From: JAAYJK01 sp964531295
Lineage (GTDB): Bacteria > Bacillota > Syntrophomonadia > Syntrophomonadales > Syntrophomonadaceae
Assembly (NCBI GenBank): GCA_964531295.1
Contig: CAZHHJ010000011.1
Location: 1 to 28,768 of the forward strand
Direction: 5' to 3'
DNA: 28,768 nucleotides
The notes under the pieces are model-generated. The model was not told the DNA's origin. It ran no database searches and was given only the letters and a program-made list of their open reading frames with translations. The translations under genes and the position numbers were made by a program. Positions 24,178-28,768 of the stretch are shown here, in pieces (the stretch's first letter is position 1; the number at the start of each line of letters is the position of its first letter).

Positions 24178-24310
24178 ATTATTTCTCCATTCTTCCATGG
24201 TGTGCATTAAGGTACAGATTATCTGCAGCGTTCAATGAAAATATATTCACTCTCGTGCTTTAAGCCACCAAAAAATTATTTATTTAATACACCTAGTTGC
24301 TAAGTGCCCT

Positions 24311-24325
24311 AGTGGTCAGACCACT
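24311..24325 (-). promoter_or_regulatory. FadR/PdhR-type operator of the oxidoreductase operon
   Basis: A perfect inverted repeat AGTGGTC-T-GACCACT on the coding strand. Its core TGGT-CTG-ACCA fits the TGGT-N3-ACCA sites bound by FadR/PdhR/LldR-type GntR regulators. It starts seven bases after the -10, so a bound repressor would block initiation. The only GntR gene in the window is a YtrA-type regulator with a different-looking site, so the cognate regulator is probably elsewhere. Confidence 0.6.
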
Positions 24326-24331
24326 TATATC

Positions 24332-24361
24332 ATTATAAAGTCTATTCAGTCATTTAGGCAA
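24332..24361 (-). promoter_or_regulatory. Sigma-A promoter of the oxidoreductase operon
   Basis: On the minus strand TTGCCT (24356-24361), 18 bases, then TATAAT (24332-24337). Transcription would start near 24325, giving a leader of about 145 bases to the gamma gene. Confidence 0.7.
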
Positions 24362-24368
24362 TATCCTT

Positions 24369-24421
24369 TCCAAAAAAACTTGCTAAGTTTTAATTTATTT
24401 ACAGATAAGAACAACTTAGCC
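24369..24421 (-). terminator. Terminator upstream of the oxidoreductase promoter
   Basis: On the minus strand GCTAAGTT (24413-24420) pairs with AACTTAGC (24382-24389) over a 23-base loop, followed by AAG and a T7 run. It would end transcription coming from the small membrane-protein remnant upstream. The long loop makes it less certain. Confidence 0.45.
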
Positions 24422-24474
24422 GCACAAAAAAACCGCCCCCATCGGTTCCCGGACTCCCCCTCCATCATCGGCCG

Positions 24475-24689
24475 CTATGAGGCCAAAACTCTGTAACCGC
24501 TCGAAACAGGAACCACTGTGTTCGCTGCAATCCCAAATGTCTTGGCGGTATACAGCAACACTAGGGTGGCAATGGTATTTATGATAAGGATGGCCAATAA
24601 ATAGATTATTCTATCGTTTATAGCAGTCCGGGCGGCAACACAGCAATACTGGGCTTAGTATCGACTTTAAGACTTCTGTATTTTTCCAC
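24475..24689 (-). pseudogene. Frameshifted small membrane-protein gene
   Basis: Reading minus from a GTG at 24689 (AGGA upstream) gives MEKYRSLKVDTKPSIAVLPPG, then a stop soon after. A one-base shift near the codons for PPG continues in an open frame: TAINDRIIYLLAILI, a second hydrophobic stretch NTIATLVLLYTAK and a tail ending SSGYRVLAS before TAG at 24475. The spliced product would be about 71 residues with one long or two short membrane segments. The total length is not a multiple of three, consistent with a single indel. I do not recognise the family. Either a decayed gene or a sequencing indel in a real small membrane protein. Confidence 0.45.
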
Positions 24690-24774
24690 CTATTATCCTG
24701 TCTAAGTTTATCCTGGTTGCTGTCAAAATTGCTATCATTTTACGAGATAGAGTTGCATATCTTTTAATTTGAGA

Positions 24775-24906
24775 GAGTAGCAAAACCCTGCGAAGCTTAA
24801 CATTTAAACTGGAGTTCTTGTCGGGCAAGACTCCCCGCAATCCCTATACGCTATATGACAATTTAAGATTTAAAATTGAGAAAGCCGTTTTTTGAGCGGC
24901 TTTTTT
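24775..24906 (+). ncRNA. Possible small RNA ending in an orphan terminator
   Basis: No plus-strand gene precedes the terminator at 24881-24906. A stable hairpin GGAGTTCTTG/CAAGACTCC (24811-24834, one bulge) lies just before it. A short non-coding RNA or a leader for the downstream regulator operon would explain both. No clear promoter was found, so the 5' end is a guess. Confidence 0.25.
24881..24906 (+). terminator. Intrinsic terminator with no evident upstream gene
   Basis: AAAGCCG (24881-24887) pairs with CGGCTTT (24897-24903), followed by a run of six T within 24901-24906. Its orientation is plus, and no plus-strand CDS lies in the 3.9 kb upstream except on the far side of the convergent operon. 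Confidence 0.8.
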
Positions 24907-25029
24907 ATACCACTCTTTTTTGTAATAAACAAAGCCGGGATAGCCTTCTGAAAATATAATTTTGTTGTTTTGTTTTATATCTCAGAATGACAAGGGGATC
25001 TTCCTCGTGCCTCCTGCAAAAGGAAGGTA

Positions 25030-25059
25030 TTGACATTCAAATGCCTTATAATGTATTAT
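25030..25059 (+). promoter_or_regulatory. Sigma-A promoter of the GntR/ABC operon
   Basis: TTGACA (25030-25035), 18 bases, TATTAT (25054-25059). A perfect TATAAT at 25047 is too close to this -35 to be the main -10. Confidence 0.65.
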
Positions 25060-25063
25060 GAAA

Positions 25064-25081
25064 TGTAGTGCACGCAATACA
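25064..25081 (+). promoter_or_regulatory. Probable GntR (YtrA-type) operator
   Basis: TGTAGTGCACGCAATACA is an imperfect inverted repeat (14 of 18 positions symmetric) with TGTA and TACA ends, placed right at the expected transcription start. This suits autorepression by the adjacent regulator. Confidence 0.5.
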
Positions 25082-25101
25082 CACAAACTTTTTATTTAGA
25101 A

Positions 25102-25473
25102 GTGGAGGTGATTATTATCATCAGTATAGATTTGAAAGATCCCAGACCAATTTTCAAGCAGGTTCGAGATGGATTGAAAAAATTGATCATCTGCGGCGTA
25201 TTAAAACCAGATGAAAAAATTCCTTCGGTACGTGAAATGGCTAAGAATATGGCGATCAACCCTAATACCATTCAAAAGGCCTATCGGGACCTGGAAGCTG
25301 AAGGCTATGTGTATCAGGTAACAGGCAAAGGTACTTTTGTAGCTTTGATAGAACCCGGCGAAAACCGCGAGAGAATCGAGCAACTAATGTTAGAAGTACT
25401 GAAACTGGCACGGGAGCTTATCTATCTGGGCGTTAGTAAAGAAGAAATAGTGACTGCTGTGGAAAGTTTGTAA
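25102..25473 (+). CDS. GntR-family transcriptional regulator, YtrA type
   Basis: This short (about 120-residue) DNA-binding repressor has a winged-helix domain: DPRPIFKQV, the KIPSVREMAK helix, NPNTIQKAYRDLE recognition helix and the wing GKGTFV. A short C-terminal helical dimerisation tail follows, with no ligand-binding domain, as in YtrA regulators that control adjacent ABC exporters. The exact start is unclear. The GTG at 25102 precedes the only good Shine-Dalgarno (GGAGGTG, 25104-25110), while codons at the right distance downstream are ATT/ATC. A non-AUG/GUG start or a GTG at 25108 is possible. It is followed by an ABC ATPase and permease it likely represses. Confidence 0.88.
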   Translation: MEVIIIISIDLKDPRPIFKQVRDGLKKLIICGVLKPDEKIPSVREMAKNMAINPNTIQKAYRDLEAEGYVYQVTGKGTFVALIEPGENRERIEQLMLEVLKLARELIYLGVSKEEIVTAVESL

Positions 25474-25500
25474 TTTTATGTGAAGGAGGTCAAGAAGATA

Positions 25501-26394
25501 ATGATTGAAGTACGAAACCTTTGTAAGTCCTTTGACGGGTTTCAGGTTTTACATAATGTGAATGTAACTGTGCCCAAAGGGTGTGTCTACGGTATAGTAG
25601 GACCAAATGGCTCAGGCAAGACCACCCTGATCAAACATATGGTGGGAATACTGATTCCTGATCAGGGAACGATCCAGATAGATGAAAATGAGGTTTTGGA
25701 TAATCCTGCGGTCAAGAAACGCATTGCCTATATCCCTGATGACATGTACTTTTTTCTTCAGGATGATATGCAAGACGTGATAAATTTCTACAGGCGGGTA
25801 TACCCTGATTTCAATGATGAACGCCTGGAGAAGCTGATTCCGATATTTCCGCTAGATCCTAAAATGCCGATTCGTCGTTTTTCGCGCGGAATGAAAAAGC
25901 ATGCAGCCTTTTTACTGGCTCTATGTACCATGCCAGATGTATTGGTCCTGGATGAACCCATGGATGGGCTGGACCCGGTAGCTCGCCGCAAGGTATGGAG
26001 CCTGATTTTCCAGGATGTTGCCGAACGTGAGACTACCGTTTTTGTTTCATCCCACAACCTGCGGGAATTGGAAGACGTATGTGATCATGTGGGGATCATG
26101 CATCGGGGCGAAGTCGTATTGGAACGGAGCCTGGATGAACTGCAGAACAATATTTTTAAACTGCAGATGGCCTTTCGCAATGAGAGTCCTGATTTCAATA
26201 GCCTAAATGTGCTGGCTGAGCACAAGGTGGGCAGTGTCATTCAACTGGTGGTACGTGGGGAACGAAAGGAAATTCTGAATAAGGCGGTTATTCTAAATCC
26301 TTTAATGTTAGATGTTTTACCGCTATCTTTAGAAGAAATATTTATTCACGAGTTGGGGGGTATGGATTATGCAATCAGCAGCGCCATTATTTAG
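25501..26394 (+). CDS. ABC transporter ATP-binding protein (YtrB/BcrA-like)
   Basis: This 297-residue ATPase for the adjacent permease has Walker A GPNGSGKT (34-41), signature FSRGMKK (127-133; an R replaces the usual G), Walker B VLVLDEP (147-153), the D-loop in DGLDPVARR, and switch His in VSSHNL. The ATG at 25501 has AAGGAGGT ten bases upstream; a GTG at 25480 is upstream of that site and unlikely. Ending in a 26-base overlap with the permease gene suggests coupled translation. Role: export or lantibiotic/cell-envelope-stress type transport, inferred from the GntR-ATPase-permease order. Confidence 0.88.
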   Translation: MIEVRNLCKSFDGFQVLHNVNVTVPKGCVYGIVGPNGSGKTTLIKHMVGILIPDQGTIQIDENEVLDNPAVKKRIAYIPDDMYFFLQDDMQDVINFYRRVYPDFNDERLEKLIPIFPLDPKMPIRRFSRGMKKHAAFLLALCTMPDVLVLDEPMDGLDPVARRKVWSLIFQDVAERETTVFVSSHNLRELEDVCDHVGIMHRGEVVLERSLDELQNNIFKLQMAFRNESPDFNSLNVLAEHKVGSVIQLVVRGERKEILNKAVILNPLMLDVLPLSLEEIFIHELGGMDYAISSAII

Positions 26395-28489
26395 CAAAGC
26401 CATTTTTCAAAAAAACATGCACAGATTCTGGCCAATATTTGCGGCGTACACAGTTGTTCTCCTGCTTATAGGATTCAGTACGGTCGCAAACGGAAGATAT
26501 GAAAGGCTGGCTGATGTGTCCAATATCTTTGCCAAGACTATTTTTGAGCTTTCAGATATTATGCCTGCTTTGATTGCTATATTTAGCATCATGGTGGCAG
26601 TAGCCGTCTTTTCATATATGTATAATCCTATGTCGGTAGGTATGATTAATGCTTTGCCTTTTAAGCGTCGCACAGTTTTTACCAGCAATTATTTATCTGG
26701 TTTATTTATGGTCATAGTTCCTCTGCTGCTCTTCTTCCTGAGTATGCTGGGAATAGGTCTGAAATATGAATGCCTGGATATGGCTGCATTATTAAATTGG
26801 TTGTTTATCTTTTGCTCACTGAGCCTGCTTTTGTATTCGCTGGCAGTGGTTATAGGAATGGTAACCGGTCACATCATAGCTCATATAGTCTTTTTTGTTA
26901 TAGCCAATTATCTAATTTTCGGTTTGAAAGTTTTGACCGAATTCTTCCTGAACCGGTTTTTATATGGCTTTGTCGGTACACTTCACAATATAGATGGATT
27001 TTCCATACAGGCCACCCCGATGGCCTACGCTTCCGGTTTGCATAACACTTACACTAGTCTGAACTGGACGGTATGGATCGTTTATCTCTTGCTGGGAGTT
27101 CTTTTCGTCTGGCTGGCGCAGATATTGTATAAAAATCGCAAGATGGAAAACGCTGGGGATGTATTAGCCATCCGTAAACTGAATCCCGTGTTTAAATATG
27201 GAGTAACATTCTGCAGTACTTTAGCCTTGGGCGCTATTCTGATAGAAGTGTTTAATGTCCAATACAATACTTTAGTGATTCCATTGCTGCTATTCCTGCT
27301 TGCGGGACTGGTCGGGTACCTTATTGCTGAGATGTTACTGAAAAAATCATTTAGAGTGTTCGGAGCTTACAAGGGTTTTGTTATTTTTGCCTGCCTGCTG
27401 ATCATAACCAGTATGTCGGTATATTATGACTGGTACGGCTATGCCACCCGGTTACCGGATGCAGATCAAGTAGAAGCAGTGGTATTTTCTTACAACGGGG
27501 AACCGTATGAGGTGCTACAAACTCTGCAGGCTGAGCAAAACCCTGTAGATCTGGATATTTCTAATCTTCCGGAATTTCTGGCATTAAGCTATGGGACACC
27601 TGAATCTATGCAAAAAGACCCGGACAGCAATGAATATGTTTATCCGGAATCTCGTAATTTTACCCCAGAAGAGACCCGGCTTTTATGGTCGGTTTATCCG
27701 GGAATTTATACTGAAGCTGAAAGTATAGATAGCACTCTGGAACTGCATCAATACTTGGCTGATAATATCAAAACAGTCCGGAGTAATTATCGACAGCGCA
27801 GTATTATTAAAGACTATGATGGTGAAAAAATACGGTACTTTGATATTAGCTTTATTTATCGCTTGGATAACGGTAAAATCGAGAAACACAGTTTTCGGAT
27901 GATTATACCCGTGCAACCATCCCAAGAAATTGATCAAAAAACAATTAGTCAGTTAACATTGCTAGCCGGTAATCGGGAGGAACGGGTGAAAAGATTAGCT
28001 GCTATCGATCTGCCCCTGACTGATATCCGACATATTACAGTTGATCTTTACAGGCTGCGTGACTTAATGCATAAAAATCTCAAGTCAAATAATGAAGTAA
28101 CGTCAAAATATCAGCCGTTTAAAGAATATACTCCAATAGAAATCCGCGACGAGGATAAAAAGGCCTTTCTTGAAGCAATAAAGGCTGATTATCAAAACAT
28201 GTCCAACGAAAAAATGCTCCGTTCGCAGGTGTTACGCTATTATGAAGGGGACAGTGGAAACTTCGAGCTTGCTATTGAGCGCTCTAATCTACCTCAAACC
28301 AACCGCTTCCGGGATGGAAGCTCTACCTACGGCATAAGTGTTTATTATGAGAACACCTTCCGCTGGCTACGAGACAAAGGCTATATTACTGAAGATGTCT
28401 ACAATTTCGTTAATGAACACCGAGAGATGCTAGATGAGAAATACAGTAACCAGACAGCAGGCCGAATAGTCTCAATCGCATACTTATAA
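26369..28489 (+). CDS. ABC-2-type permease with large C-terminal soluble domain
   Basis: This 706-residue membrane protein has about ten hydrophobic segments in residues 15-355, including VVLLLIGFS, VIVPLLLFFLSMLGIGL, WIVYLLLGVLFVWLA and IFACLLIITSMSVYY. A soluble part of about 350 residues (360-706) follows, starting near DWYGYATRLPDADQVEAV. That part contains a repeated Tyr/Arg/Glu-rich pattern and is of unknown function. Permeases in YtrA-regulated operons are often of this layout. The ATG lies inside the ATPase gene (26-base overlap). It presumably forms the channel for the ATPase. Substrate unknown. No terminator is obvious in the 280 bases that follow. Confidence 0.8.
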   Translation: MQSAAPLFSKAIFQKNMHRFWPIFAAYTVVLLLIGFSTVANGRYERLADVSNIFAKTIFELSDIMPALIAIFSIMVAVAVFSYMYNPMSVGMINALPFKRRTVFTSNYLSGLFMVIVPLLLFFLSMLGIGLKYECLDMAALLNWLFIFCSLSLLLYSLAVVIGMVTGHIIAHIVFFVIANYLIFGLKVLTEFFLNRFLYGFVGTLHNIDGFSIQATPMAYASGLHNTYTSLNWTVWIVYLLLGVLFVWLAQILYKNRKMENAGDVLAIRKLNPVFKYGVTFCSTLALGAILIEVFNVQYNTLVIPLLLFLLAGLVGYLIAEMLLKKSFRVFGAYKGFVIFACLLIITSMSVYYDWYGYATRLPDADQVEAVVFSYNGEPYEVLQTLQAEQNPVDLDISNLPEFLALSYGTPESMQKDPDSNEYVYPESRNFTPEETRLLWSVYPGIYTEAESIDSTLELHQYLADNIKTVRSNYRQRSIIKDYDGEKIRYFDISFIYRLDNGKIEKHSFRMIIPVQPSQEIDQKTISQLTLLAGNREERVKRLAAIDLPLTDIRHITVDLYRLRDLMHKNLKSNNEVTSKYQPFKEYTPIEIRDEDKKAFLEAIKADYQNMSNEKMLRSQVLRYYEGDSGNFELAIERSNLPQTNRFRDGSSTYGISVYYENTFRWLRDKGYITEDVYNFVNEHREMLDEKYSNQTAGRIVSIAYL

Positions 28490-28636
28490 TCCGGGAGAAT
28501 CCGTTGCAGTTCCCCTTACAAGGAAAGAGGGCAAACTTATCAATCTCCAAGTTGAGGTTATCCTGCCTGGGCACGACATAATTGCCAGACCAGTGAAAAC
28601 GAAAACTACTAAAAAATATTTAACAATCCCCGGATA
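28488..28636 (+). pseudogene. Possible coding remnant after the permease gene
   Basis: Right after the permease stop, in the +1 frame, the sequence reads as a protein-like stretch of about 50 residues: NPGESVAVPLTRKEGK, then INLQVEVILPGHD, then IARPVKTKTTKKYLTIPG and a stop. Codon choice resembles nearby genes, and no start codon or Shine-Dalgarno is present. It may be the end of a broken gene or a lost C-terminal extension. Chance is not excluded. Confidence 0.3.
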
Positions 28637-28768
28637 GAGGTCAAAATAACGCAGGTAAGCAAGTTCAAGAGAATACACCGAAAAATCGGATAGCCCATGT
28701 TATAATAACTAGGCAAGGAGCATTCCTGTAAAGCTTAACAGAGGTCTTTGAAAAAAGAGACGCCGTTC
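28637..28768. other. Non-coding tail of the window
   Basis: No gene recognised. A perfect TATAAT (28701-28706) has only a weak -35 match upstream, and a small CCGA/TCGG hairpin lies near 28678-28689. A gene may begin beyond the window. Confidence 0.3.

Noticed and set aside
25047..25052. Perfect TATAAT upstream of the GntR gene
   Set aside because: Only 11 bases from the TTGACA; the TATTAT at 25054 has proper spacing.
28484..28678. Minus-strand 64-codon frame after the permease
   Set aside because: No Shine-Dalgarno, and the plus-strand frame across the same bases looks more protein-like.
1..28768. CRISPR arrays, tRNA/rRNA genes, transposases, phage genes
   Set aside because: No direct-repeat array, no RNA-gene signatures and no transposase or integrase motifs were found.

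Overview
The window looks like a chromosome segment of an anaerobic, spore-former-type Firmicute (Clostridia). The evidence is AAGGAGG-type ribosome binding sites, frequent TTG and GTG starts, a surface protein with three SLH repeats, TM-anchored Ig-like surface protein, lipoprotein-type binding proteins, and a four-subunit 2-oxoacid:ferredoxin oxidoreductase. A syntrophic Syntrophomonas-like bacterium would fit, but the sequence does not prove the genus. No rRNA, tRNA, CRISPR array or intact insertion sequence was seen.

Layout. (1) 41-6587 is a mannose-phosphate/glycan locus: phosphomannomutase/phosphoglucomutase, a GT4 glycosyltransferase, and, convergent to them across a perfect palindromic terminator, a 1187-residue protein joining an N-terminal GT-A glycosyltransferase to a C-terminal GH130 mannoside-phosphorylase domain. 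(2) 6760-13393 starts with a leader that matches the molybdenum/tungsten-cofactor (Moco) riboswitch architecture and ends in an intrinsic terminator. It is followed by an SLH surface protein with Ig-like repeats, a membrane-anchored Ig-like protein, and a FecCD/BtuCDF-type ABC importer (permease, ATPase, lipoprotein). This family includes molybdate/tungstate importers, so the set could be a cofactor-sensing metal-oxyanion uptake system with a cell-surface component. (3) 13589-20909 is an Opp/Dpp/Nik-type ABC importer operon (two permeases, two ATPases, binding protein) interleaved with two unrelated SAM methyltransferases. It is preceded by a strong hairpin terminator and an unassigned structured leader. 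(4) 21076-24361, on the minus strand, is a gamma-delta-alpha-beta pyruvate/2-oxoacid:ferredoxin oxidoreductase operon, more GC-rich by eye than its surroundings, with a sigma-A-type promoter and a TGGT-CTG-ACCA operator. (5) 24382-25101 is mostly non-coding: a frameshifted small membrane-protein remnant, terminators and a possible small RNA. (6) 25030-28489 is a YtrA-type GntR regulator with its own operator, an ABC ATPase and a large ABC-2-like permease. An apparent coding remnant follows.

The most interesting items are the Moco-type riboswitch in front of a surface protein/transporter cluster, the GT/GH130 fusion with its mannose-phosphate partners, and the peptide/metal importer with two built-in methyltransferases and a structured leader. 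Gene functions rest on motifs read by eye; no database search was run.
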